23,356 nt of DNA from Pseudomonadota bacterium. Its GTDB lineage: Bacteria > Pseudomonadota > Alphaproteobacteria > Rhizobiales > Xanthobacteraceae. The stretch lies in the NCBI GenBank assembly GCA_023435725.1, contig JAEYRD010000150.1:1-23356 (forward strand). The letters are read 5' to 3'. How positions within the stretch are numbered: position 1 is the first letter of the stretch; every line of letters begins with the position of its first letter. Below, in pieces: positions 6,413 through 13,326 of the stretch. The notes under the pieces were generated by a model. That model saw nothing but the letters and a program-made list of their open reading frames with translations, was not told the DNA's origin and ran no database searches. A program made the position numbers and the translations under genes.

Positions 6413-8173
6413 TCAATCCTGCTGGGCTTGCCGCGACCACGGCACGCGCGCGGCGGTGAAATCGCGCCACGTGCTTTGCAAGGCGGGCTGCACACCGACC
6501 GATGCACGCGCCTGCCAGCCGGCGATCGCCGCCGCGGCAATGGCGCTGTCGGGCTCGGTACCGAGCCCATCGAGCAATGATGCCGTGACCGCCATGTCGT
6601 TGAAGGCGCCGAGTTCCTCCTGCAGACCGGCAAGCCTGCGCGCGAAGCGCCGCACCGACTTGCGATCCTCGAACAGCGGCAGCAGGAACTCGCTGAGATA
6701 GCGCAGCCGCTTGGTCGCGAGCCGCACGCGATGCAGCTGCTCGGCGGGAAGCGATTTGAAACGGCGCCCGCGCTTGAGCACCTTGGCATATTGCTCCGAC
6801 AAAACCCGCTGCGCGAAGTTGACCGCGGGTTCGGCAAGCTGGCCGAGGTCTTCAGCGGCGACGTCGTTGCGCCAGCCTCGCGTCTCGATCCAGCCACCGA
6901 GACCAATCAGGAAAATGGCGCAGCGGCGATCATCGAGCGCACGATGCGCCTTGCAATAGGCGTCCGACTGGCACTTGGCCGCAGCCCGGCCCAGCGCATC
7001 GAAACCGGCGACCGAAGGACAGGCTCTTGCGATCGTCGGCAAGGTCTCGAGCTGGAACACATCCCAGTCACGTGCGGCGGACAGGTCTTGCGCCAGCGAT
7101 CTTGCTTCCGACCGCAGCATGTCGAGATTGCTGAGTGCGCCCGCCGATCGCATCAGATCGAGCGCTGATCGCAACCGGCGCAGCGAAACGCGAAGCTGAT
7201 GCACGCCTTCCGGATTGCGGCCATCCTCGGCCGCCGGCAGCGACTGAAGCAGATGGAGGAAGCAGGAGCGCAGGATCGTGGCGAAGGCCTCGTCGAGCGC
7301 AACAGAAGGATCGAAACGAGGCTTGCTCGGCCGGCCTGCCGATGGCGGCGTGCCTGCGGCAAGGTCGAAGCCGCGCGCCGACTTGCTGCGGATCGAGGGC
7401 TTCACCGCCCCGTGTTCCGCAAGCCGCAGCGCGATCTCGTAGATCGTGCTCGCGCTGCCGCTCTTGAGTTCCAGTTCGATTTCACTCACCGGCATCGACT
7501 GATCACCGGCCGTCAGCACGCCCTGATCGAAGGCGATCTCGACCGTGCCGGACGGCAGATCGACGAGGCGCGCGTGCCGATGGATATCGGCCGTGAAGAC
7601 GGCTTCGAGCGACTGCGCTTCGAGACGGCCGCGGAGCTTCTCCGGAATGAAAGGCATCGCGAGACCGAGATCCGGCGCGAGCGACGGCACGCTCGCCTCC
7701 CACTCGCCACGGCGCAGCGGATCGTCCGCGACATCGGTCTTCACGGTCTGCACGAAGCGCGTACCGCTCTGGCGCACGCGCAAGCTCAATCCGTTGCGCC
7801 GAAGCGTGCGCTCCGGCGTGTCATAGTAGACGGACTTGAGATGCTTGCGCGTGCCCTTGTTGCGCGCGTTGGTCGCGATGATCGAGGCGGCGTTGAAATG
7901 CGCCATGCGATCGGCATCGACGAGAAGCTTGAGTTCGATCTCGCCGGCAGAGCGCGCGGCAGCGTTCGACGATGACGGCTCCGATACGGGCGTCGTGTCT
8001 TGCGACGGCAGCTGATCAATCACAGCGCTGTCGACGATCGCTAATTCCGCGCCGGGCTCGGCCGCTTCACGTTGCCTGAGGAAACCGGCCACGTATCGTA
8101 CTCTCTTGTTGTCCTTTGGGACAGGATTCCCATCCGGCGACTTGCCGGCCGGCGCTGCGTCTGACTTTAGCAT
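6413..8173 (-). CDS. CYTH-CHAD domain protein (putative inorganic triphosphatase / polyphosphate-associated)
   Basis: This 586-aa cytoplasmic protein has three parts. Residues 1-75 are a low-complexity, poorly conserved-looking extension. About 77-285 form a CYTH domain, beginning with the metal/triphosphate signature ExExK (EIELK, E78/E80/K82) and continuing with VYYDTPERTLRRNGLSLRVR. About 300-575 form a helical CHAD domain with basic, His-containing helices (VHQLRVSLRRLRSALDLM and HRVRLATKRLRYLSEF). CYTH enzymes hydrolyse inorganic triphosphate or related substrates in a tunnel, and CHAD domains bind polyphosphate. A fusion like this fits polyphosphate metabolism. The start at 8173 lacks an obvious ribosome-binding site. 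It is convergent with the BTLCP gene and has no operon partner. Confidence 0.9.
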   Translation of the reverse strand: MLKSDAAPAGKSPDGNPVPKDNKRVRYVAGFLRQREAAEPGAELAIVDSAVIDQLPSQDTTPVSEPSSSNAAARSAGEIELKLLVDADRMAHFNAASIIATNARNKGTRKHLKSVYYDTPERTLRRNGLSLRVRQSGTRFVQTVKTDVADDPLRRGEWEASVPSLAPDLGLAMPFIPEKLRGRLEAQSLEAVFTADIHRHARLVDLPSGTVEIAFDQGVLTAGDQSMPVSEIELELKSGSASTIYEIALRLAEHGAVKPSIRSKSARGFDLAAGTPPSAGRPSKPRFDPSVALDEAFATILRSCFLHLLQSLPAAEDGRNPEGVHQLRVSLRRLRSALDLMRSAGALSNLDMLRSEARSLAQDLSAARDWDVFQLETLPTIARACPSVAGFDALGRAAAKCQSDAYCKAHRALDDRRCAIFLIGLGGWIETRGWRNDVAAEDLGQLAEPAVNFAQRVLSEQYAKVLKRGRRFKSLPAEQLHRVRLATKRLRYLSEFLLPLFEDRKSVRRFARRLAGLQEELGAFNDMAVTASLLDGLGTEPDSAIAAAAIAGWQARASVGVQPALQSTWRDFTAARVPWSRQAQQD

Positions 8174-8621
8174 CTACGGTGACATGACAGTTCGATGACG
8201 GAGCGACAGCATATAGCCGCAGCGGCCCGCGAGGAATAGTAACGTTGCGCGGCAGAGCTCGATCGTCTGCACAACGCTCCAATGCGATAATCCGGCAAAG
8301 TTTGTCACAATCCGACTTGACCTCGCGAATTCAATTGCCGCTGAGCGCGACAAGTGATCGAATTGACAGCGAATCTCGCCGCTTTCGAAACCGAGATGAA
8401 CGCGTCAGTGAGATTGACTCATGTTAGCTGAGAAATTCTTTCTGGTCCTGGAGACACTTAGAAGTCACGCCTCAGACGACAGGCCCGGGATTGTGACAAG
8501 CCCTGCGCGGCCTGCTGCAACCCCGAAGACCGCAACCAGTTTGCAACGCCGCAAGCCGGGTGAGGATGAGCGCGACTAGAAGCGATCCAATTTCATACGA
8601 TCACGCCCGCACGTGCGCGCG
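8174..8621. other. Intergenic region without a recognised gene
   Basis: No frame on either strand has coding-like codon use. The left part should contain the promoter of the leftward CYTH-CHAD gene. The middle (about 8310-8420) is AT-richer, with two TTGAC boxes (TTGACC near 8317 and TTGACA near 8363), but no convincing -10 is correctly spaced from either. No terminator-like hairpin with a T tract was found for the amidohydrolase whose stop is at 8622. Confidence 0.45.
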
Positions 8622-9992
8622 TCAGTGTGCAAGACTGTTCTTGTAGATCCTGCCGCCTTTCATGATCACCACGAAGTTTTTCGCGGGGTCTTCAACGAGC
8701 TTGATGTTGTCGAGCGGATTGCCGTCGACCAGCAGGAGATCGGCGAACGCGCCCTCCTCCACGACGCCGAGCTTGCCCGGGTAGGGATTTCGCTTGCCCG
8801 ACAGGCTCAAGAGCTCGGCATTGGTCGACGTCGCCATGATCAGCGCTTCCGCCGGCGTGTACCAGCGCGTGAGCGCGCTCAGCATCGCGCCCTGCCTGTC
8901 GGCCAGCGCCTTCGAGAACAGGATGTCGGTGCCGAACGCAGTCTTGATGCCGTACTTTTTCGCCAGCTCATAGACGCGGTCAGTGCCGGTAACCACCTGC
9001 CGCATCTTGTCCTGCTCCGCAGGCCCAAGTCCGGCAGCGGCGGAGAGATCGAGAAATGGCTGCGTGCTGAGCCAGATCCCTTTCTCTGCCATCAACCGCG
9101 CCGACGCCTCGTCCATGAGGTGACCGTGCTCGATGCATCTGACCCCGGCAGCGATCGAGCGCTGGATCGCGACCGGCGTATAGGCGTGCGTGGCAACGTA
9201 GGTGCCCCAATTGTCGGCCGCTTCGACGGCGGCGCGGAGCTCGGGCTCGGTAAAGGTAGAGACATCGAGCGGGCTGAAAGGCGACGCGACCCCGCCCCCC
9301 GCCGTGAGCTTGACCTGCGACGCGCCCTGCATGAGCTGCTCGCGCGCACGCACGCGGACCTCGTCAGGACTGTCGGCGACCATGCTGCCGCCGATCCGTT
9401 CCATGCGGCTCAGCATCCCGCCGATGGTACGCGGCAGATCGGAGAGCTGCCGGAAGTCGCCGTGACCGCCGGTGATGGTGATCACGGCGCCGGACGGATA
9501 GATGCGCGGTCCGGCAACGAGGTCCTCATCGATGGCCTGCTTCAGCCCGAAGGCAGGACCGCCCATGTCGCGCACGGTGGTGAAGCCGCGCATCAGCGTC
9601 GCCGTCGCCTCGCTCGCGGCGAGCAGGTTGTTGTAGCCGATATCGCCTGCGAGCGCGGCCATCGGTGTCGGCCGCACCATCATCGCATGCCAATGCGCAT
9701 CGATCAGCCCCGGCATCAGCACGCGGCCACCGCCGTCGATCACTTGGCCGATCATTTGGCCGGCGGCCGCGATGTCACCAGCCGAAATCTTCTCGATCGT
9801 CTTGTTCCTGACAAGAACGTTGGACGGCGCGGAGAGCGCGCTGGCCTTGCCGTCAAATATCCGGACGTTGCGGAACAGGACGACGGAGTCCTGTTGCGCC
9901 GATGCCGGTGACAGGAGACCGAAGGCTACTCCAATGAACGCAAGCAATGCAGCGGCTCGCAAGAGCCCCGAAGGCGTCGTCGACCTTGACAT
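8622..9992 (-). CDS. Secreted metal-dependent amidohydrolase (imidazolonepropionase/prolidase-like)
   Basis: This 456-aa protein starts at ATG 9992. A longer frame runs back through the HdeD gene and is not credible. Residues 9-32 form a signal peptide ending ASA, so the enzyme is exported. The amidohydrolase barrel ligands are in order: H100 and H102 in DAHWH, K228 in VKLTAGGG (bridging, possibly carboxylated), H269 in ATHAYTP, H289 in IEHGHLMDE and D356 in FGTDILF. The small beta-sandwich from both termini is also visible (NVRIFDG, VIDGGGRVLMPG, ADLLLVDGNPL). This set of motifs belongs to the binuclear subtype-I group containing Xaa-Pro dipeptidases and aryldialkylphosphatase-like enzymes. 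The substrate is not predictable. It lies 23 bases downstream of the HdeD-like gene on the same strand, probably co-transcribed. Confidence 0.9.
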   Translation of the reverse strand: MSRSTTPSGLLRAAALLAFIGVAFGLLSPASAQQDSVVLFRNVRIFDGKASALSAPSNVLVRNKTIEKISAGDIAAAGQMIGQVIDGGGRVLMPGLIDAHWHAMMVRPTPMAALAGDIGYNNLLAASEATATLMRGFTTVRDMGGPAFGLKQAIDEDLVAGPRIYPSGAVITITGGHGDFRQLSDLPRTIGGMLSRMERIGGSMVADSPDEVRVRAREQLMQGASQVKLTAGGGVASPFSPLDVSTFTEPELRAAVEAADNWGTYVATHAYTPVAIQRSIAAGVRCIEHGHLMDEASARLMAEKGIWLSTQPFLDLSAAAGLGPAEQDKMRQVVTGTDRVYELAKKYGIKTAFGTDILFSKALADRQGAMLSALTRWYTPAEALIMATSTNAELLSLSGKRNPYPGKLGVVEEGAFADLLLVDGNPLDNIKLVEDPAKNFVVIMKGGRIYKNSLAH

Positions 9993-10015
9993 GTCCAATT
10001 CCCACCCCCGCGCCG

Positions 10016-10579
10016 CTACACAGTTCTCGCCACGGGAAGCCAGGCGAAAGCCAGCCACCCGATGCCGTGGGACAAGAGATCGATGCCGAGCAGCACGCCG
10101 AGCACCCAGAGCCCGGTCATGGGAAAGCCGGTGAGGATGACGAGCCCCGCGAGAACACCAAACGCGCCGGACGCGAGCATGATCCCGCCGCCCCGCTGCC
10201 AGCGGCCGATGCCGATCAACATGCGCACCGCGCCGGAGACCAGGAGTGCAAGGCCGAGCACATAGGTAAGCACCAACGCGCCGGTCACCGGCTGGCTGAT
10301 GAGAACGATGCCAAAGGCGATGTAGAGAATGCCGAGCAGCACCTGCCACACGAACCCGCCCCATCCCTTGGTCCAGAATGCGTGGAAGACCTCGAAGGCG
10401 CCGATGGCGATCGCCATCCATCCGATGAACAGCGCGCTGACCACGGTGAAGAACGCGACATCGCCCAGCACCAGCAATCCCGCGAGTATCATGAAGAGCC
10501 CCAACAGCACGCAGACCCAGCGGGGCGGTTGCGGCAGGCCGGTCGCACCCATCGGCGCGCTATGGTCATAGGCCGTCAC
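10016..10579 (-). CDS. hdeD: HdeD-family acid-resistance membrane protein (DUF308)
   Basis: This 187-aa inner-membrane protein has six predicted hydrophobic helices in repeated pairs, such as WVCVLLGLFMILAGLLVLGD, LLGILYIAFGIVLISQPV and GAFGVLAGLVILTGFP. The repeating G-x-L/x-G-I/L pattern is typical of HdeD/DUF308 proteins, which in E. coli are linked to acid and cell-density stress. The start is GTG at 10579, supported by a strong GGAGGAA ribosome-binding site (complement of 10583-10589) four bases away. A secreted amidohydrolase follows 23 bases downstream on the same strand, suggesting a two-gene unit. The symbol reflects family membership only; orthology to E. coli hdeD is not claimed. 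Confidence 0.85.
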   Translation of the reverse strand: MTAYDHSAPMGATGLPQPPRWVCVLLGLFMILAGLLVLGDVAFFTVVSALFIGWMAIAIGAFEVFHAFWTKGWGGFVWQVLLGILYIAFGIVLISQPVTGALVLTYVLGLALLVSGAVRMLIGIGRWQRGGGIMLASGAFGVLAGLVILTGFPMTGLWVLGVLLGIDLLSHGIGWLAFAWLPVARTV

Positions 10580-10642
10580 GTCTTCCTCCGTTGATCATCT
10601 CCAGCGTCACCTTCGCTGAAGTCCCCTGCCCGTTCTCCCAGT

Positions 10643-10756
10643 TCACGTCTTCTCAGCAGACTCGTCGCCAAGTATTTCGCCCGACAGATAGCCTGGAAAC
10701 CGGCCGGTCGGGATGATCGCGATCAGCACGACATAAGCGGCTTTGACGCATTCATG
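10643..10756 (-). pseudogene. Possible decayed 3' end of a membrane-protein gene
   Basis: Read leftward, this stretch encodes VKAAYVVLIAIIPTGRFPGY followed by LSGEILGDESAEKT and a stop at 10643. The third codon positions are strongly G/C, like real genes here. No ATG, GTG or TTG is available before an in-frame stop upstream at about 10770, and the preceding DNA is AT-richer and shows no matching frame. It therefore looks like the surviving C-terminus of a gene whose front has been lost or frameshifted. I cannot name the family. A chance open stretch is possible. Confidence 0.33.
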
Positions 10757-11112
10757 ACGGTGAATTCGTAGTCAGCTCCATTCTGGAACCCGACGGTTGC
10801 TCAGCAAGTTGAATCCGCCGGCGGCAGAGAGTCAATTTCAACCCTAGGGAGATTTTGCAGCCCTGCCATCCAACTCCATCGGAAAATACGGCGGGCGTGC
10901 ATCGAAACAGGAATTTCCGGAAAATGCGTAAGTGATGCTGTCTCAGTTGCATCGAACTCCAATCAAAAGAGGGATAGCGAGTTCGGCCCTAAATCAACGA
11001 CAGATTGCAACTGCGTTGAACGGGAGTACGATCCCGCACCGTCTGCGCGACGGGAGATCATGGGGCGCGAGGAAGCTTTGAAGGCAGGCTCGACATCAAG
11101 ACGAGGCGCAAC
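10757..11112. other. Intergenic region, no intact gene
   Basis: No credible coding frame is present. There are short perfect palindromes, CCGCCGGCGG near 10815 and TTTCCGGAAA at 10914-10923. Base composition is lower in GC than the flanks. It must hold the promoter of the leftward HdeD/amidohydrolase pair and that of the small rightward gene at 11113. No terminator or RNA structure was recognised. Confidence 0.4.
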
Positions 11113-11322
11113 ATGGTTGCACAAACGAGTGACGGATACGTTCTGCTGACCAAGAAGCTCGGCGGACTCTTCGCAATCATCATCGGATGCCTGCTGACCG
11201 CGGTCGGCGTGACATACGAATCCACGGGCATGACGATTTTGGGCGTACTGTTTCTGGCGCTGGGCGCCGCGCTGCTCGTGCTCAAGATCATCCGGCGGAA
11301 CCAGGGAGCGCCGCCGGCCTAG
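11113..11322 (+). CDS. Small two-span membrane protein, unknown function
   Basis: This is a 69-aa protein with two hydrophobic helices separated by a short turn: LGGLFAIIIGCLLTAVGVTY and then MTILGVLFLALGAALLVLKI, followed by a basic tail (RRNQ). The positive tail and short lead place both ends on the cytoplasmic side. Codon use is GC-rich and gene-like. The upstream sequence AAGACGAGG lies slightly far from the ATG but is plausible as a ribosome-binding site. It is convergent with the GntR regulator, with 12 bases between stops. Small hairpin membrane proteins of this kind are common and mostly uncharacterised. Confidence 0.65.
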   Translation: MVAQTSDGYVLLTKKLGGLFAIIIGCLLTAVGVTYESTGMTILGVLFLALGAALLVLKIIRRNQGAPPA

Positions 11323-11334
11323 CCAGCGTCCCGC

Positions 11335-12042
11335 TCAGGCGCCGAGCACGTCCGCGAGCCGCAGCTCGTCCGCTGCAGGATCCCTCAGGAACAACTCGGC
11401 CTCGATCTCGCGGAGATGCGACAGCATCTGCACGCGCGCGGCCTGCTTGTCGCCCTTGCGGATCGCGGCAACGATGCCAGCGTGATGATCGGTTCCGCAG
11501 GCCGGCGTATCGTGGCGGCGGTAGAGCAGGATGATGAGCGAGGAGCGCGCGATCAGCTCCTTCAGGAAGCCGAGATAGATGCTGTGGCCGGACATCTCGG
11601 CGACGAGCCGGTGAAACTCGCCGGAGAGCCGCACCGAAGAGCGCGCGTCGCCACGCAACTCCGCTTCGCGCTCCTCGGCCAGATGCTGCCGCAGGCGATT
11701 GATCCAGGCCGGCGACGCCGCGTCGATCGCGTGGTCGACGATGGTGGGCTCGATCAGGCGCCGAGCCTCGAACACTTCGCGCGCGTCGGCGGGCGTGGGC
11801 CGCGCCACGAAGGCGCCGCGGTTCTTCTCGATGTTGACGATGCCTTCATGCGCGAGTTGCTGAAGCGCGGTGCGGACCAGCGTGCGGCTCGCGCCGTAGA
11901 TCTCGCCGATCTCGTCCTCGCCGAGCTTGGTGCCCGGCAACAGGCGATGTTCGAGGATCGCCGCGGTCACGCCCTCCCTGATGCGGCTGACGCGATCGCT
12001 CGCATCAGGCGCGTCGGATTTCGGTCGGATCTTGGCGGCCAT
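11335..12042 (-). CDS. GntR-family (FadR/FCD subgroup) transcriptional regulator
   Basis: This 235-aa regulator has an N-terminal winged helix at about residues 18-82 (REGVTAAILEHRLLPGTKLG, then EIYGASRTLVRTALQQLAHE with wing NRGAFVARP). This is the standard GntR layout. It is followed by an all-helical FCD ligand domain (about 88-220) with candidate metal-binding histidines in EFHRLVAEMSGH and TDHHAGIVAAI. FCD regulators bind small organic acids, amino acids or their derivatives and usually repress a neighbouring operon. Here it is divergent from the ABC-transporter/racemase operon starting at 12298, so it most likely controls that operon and itself. A direct repeat suited to an operator lies between the two genes at 12094-12127. 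No strong ribosome-binding site is visible at 12042. Confidence 0.92.
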   Translation of the reverse strand: MAAKIRPKSDAPDASDRVSRIREGVTAAILEHRLLPGTKLGEDEIGEIYGASRTLVRTALQQLAHEGIVNIEKNRGAFVARPTPADAREVFEARRLIEPTIVDHAIDAASPAWINRLRQHLAEEREAELRGDARSSVRLSGEFHRLVAEMSGHSIYLGFLKELIARSSLIILLYRRHDTPACGTDHHAGIVAAIRKGDKQAARVQMLSHLREIEAELFLRDPAADELRLADVLGA

Positions 12043-12093
12043 GGGTTCGAGGGCTCGATCTGCGACATCGGGCCTTCAATGTTAGTCGACGAG

Positions 12094-12127
12094 CTGTATC
12101 CAATCACAGGCGAAACTTTATACAATC
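12094..12127. promoter_or_regulatory. Candidate GntR operator: 22-bp-spaced direct repeat
   Basis: CTGTATCCAATC at 12094-12105 recurs as CTTTATACAATC at 12116-12127. Ten of 12 positions are identical, and the starts are exactly 22 bp apart, about two helical turns. The pair sits in the divergent region, 52-85 bases upstream of the GntR start and about 120 bases before the sigma-54 promoter. The T-x-TA-x-CAA core resembles half-sites of FCD-type GntR operators. Binding is inferred. Confidence 0.4.
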
Positions 12128-12244
12128 CGCGCCCGCTTTGTGTGCAGGCGGCCGCGCCCGCGGAGGGCAGCCCATTTGCTCCGGATTCGATCTAACGACC
12201 TGACTCCGCTGCACAGTTTTGGAATTCGCCCTGCCAAGGGCTTT

Positions 12245-12260
12245 TGGCACGGACCTTGCG
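12245..12260 (+). promoter_or_regulatory. Sigma-54 (RpoN) promoter, -24/-12 type
   Basis: TTGGCACGGACCTTGCG matches the RpoN consensus TGGCACG-N4-TTGC in full. The invariant GG (12246-12247) and GC (12258-12259) are exactly ten bases apart. This predicts a start of transcription near 12271 and a leader of about 27 bases to the ATG at 12298. It also argues against translation from the TTG at 12244, which lies inside the promoter. Sigma-54 promoters need an enhancer-binding activator; NtrC is the obvious candidate for a nitrogen-uptake operon, but no clear full NtrC palindrome was found upstream. Confidence 0.75.
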
Positions 12261-12297
12261 GAGAGAGGCGAAGCATCGCCCCTCTCGCGGACACGCC

Positions 12298-13284
12298 ATG
12301 GCCACTCCCGCCGCTCTCGAACTGGTCGCCGTCACCAAGCGCTACGACACCACGCTCGCAGTCGACAGCATCAACCTGAAGATCCCCGCCGGCACCTATT
12401 GCTGCCTGCTCGGCCCCTCCGGCTGCGGCAAGACCTCGACCTTGCGGATGATCGCGGGCCACGAGGCCGTAAGCGCGGGCGACATCATCCTGGGCGCGCA
12501 GAACGTCACCGATCTCGAGCCCGCCAAGCGCGGCACGGCGATGATGTTCCAGTCCTATGCGTTGTTTCCGCACCTGACCGTGCTCGACAATGTCGCATTC
12601 GCCCTGAAAATGCGCGGCATCGACCGCGCTGTCAGGCACAGGCGCGCCGGTGAGCTGCTGGAGCTCGTTGCCATGAGCCCTTATGCCGGCCGGCTGCCGG
12701 CGCAGCTCTCCGGCGGCCAGCAGCAGCGCGTGGCGCTGGCCCGGGCGCTGATCACCGAGCCGCAGATCCTGCTGCTCGACGAGCCGCTCTCCGCGCTCGA
12801 TCCATTCCTGCGGGTGAAGATGCGCGGTGAATTGAAGCGGCTGCAGCGCGAGCTCGGCATCAGCTTCATCCAGGTCACACACGGCCAGGAAGAGGCCATG
12901 GCGCTTGCCGACCACATCGTGGTGATGAACCACGGCAGGATCGAGCAGCAGGGCACCGCCCGCGACATCTTCCACCATCCCCGCACCGAATTCGTGGCCC
13001 GTTTCATCGGCGGCCACAACGTCCTCAGCGACGCCGGCAACCTCATCGCCGTGCGCGCCGATCAGCTCGGCATCATGCCGTTCGCTGACGGCGCGTTCGG
13101 CGCGCCGGCGCTGCTGACCCAGACCGAGTACCAGGGCTCCTATGTCGCCGTCTCGCTCACGCTCGACGACGGCACCGCCCTGTTCTCCCACGTTCCCGAG
13201 GCCACCTTCGACGTCCACCCGCTCCGTCCGGGCGATCGCGTGCTGGCCACCTGGGATCCCGCCAAGGCGCAGCGCCTGCAATAG
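12298..13284 (+). CDS. ABC transporter ATP-binding protein, PotA-like (POPT family)
   Basis: This 328-aa cytoplasmic ATPase powers the importer encoded by the next three genes. Motifs in order are Walker A GPSGCGKTS (39-47), Q-loop FQSYALFP (Q85), signature LSGGQQQR (137-144), Walker B ILLLDEP (157-163) and H-switch VTHGQEEAM (H195). The residue after the switch His is Gly where most relatives have Asp. A C-terminal TOBE-type domain (about 260-328: AVRADQLGIMP, EYQGSYVAVSL, LRPGDRVLATW) is typical of polyamine/opine/phosphonate and iron importers. ATG 12298 is chosen because a sigma-54 promoter covers the upstream in-frame TTG at 12244. No Shine-Dalgarno is visible in the short leader. It is the first gene of a five-gene operon. 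Confidence 0.92.
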   Translation: MATPAALELVAVTKRYDTTLAVDSINLKIPAGTYCCLLGPSGCGKTSTLRMIAGHEAVSAGDIILGAQNVTDLEPAKRGTAMMFQSYALFPHLTVLDNVAFALKMRGIDRAVRHRRAGELLELVAMSPYAGRLPAQLSGGQQQRVALARALITEPQILLLDEPLSALDPFLRVKMRGELKRLQRELGISFIQVTHGQEEAMALADHIVVMNHGRIEQQGTARDIFHHPRTEFVARFIGGHNVLSDAGNLIAVRADQLGIMPFADGAFGAPALLTQTEYQGSYVAVSLTLDDGTALFSHVPEATFDVHPLRPGDRVLATWDPAKAQRLQ

Positions 13285-13326
13285 CGCCGATCAATCACCG
13301 GAATGCGCAACAGAGGAGTGACTGAT

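Noticed and set aside
10785..10810. GGAAC with a GTT about 17 bases later, resembling an EcfG general-stress promoter
   Set aside because: The second box is AGTT rather than CGTT, and the nearest rightward gene starts some 300 bases away.
11187..11534. 115-aa plus-strand frame spanning the small membrane gene and the GntR 3' end
   Set aside because: It straddles two better-supported genes in other frames and shows no domain.
12244..12297. TTG start 18 codons upstream for the ABC ATPase
   Set aside because: The codon lies inside the sigma-54 promoter, upstream of the predicted transcript start.
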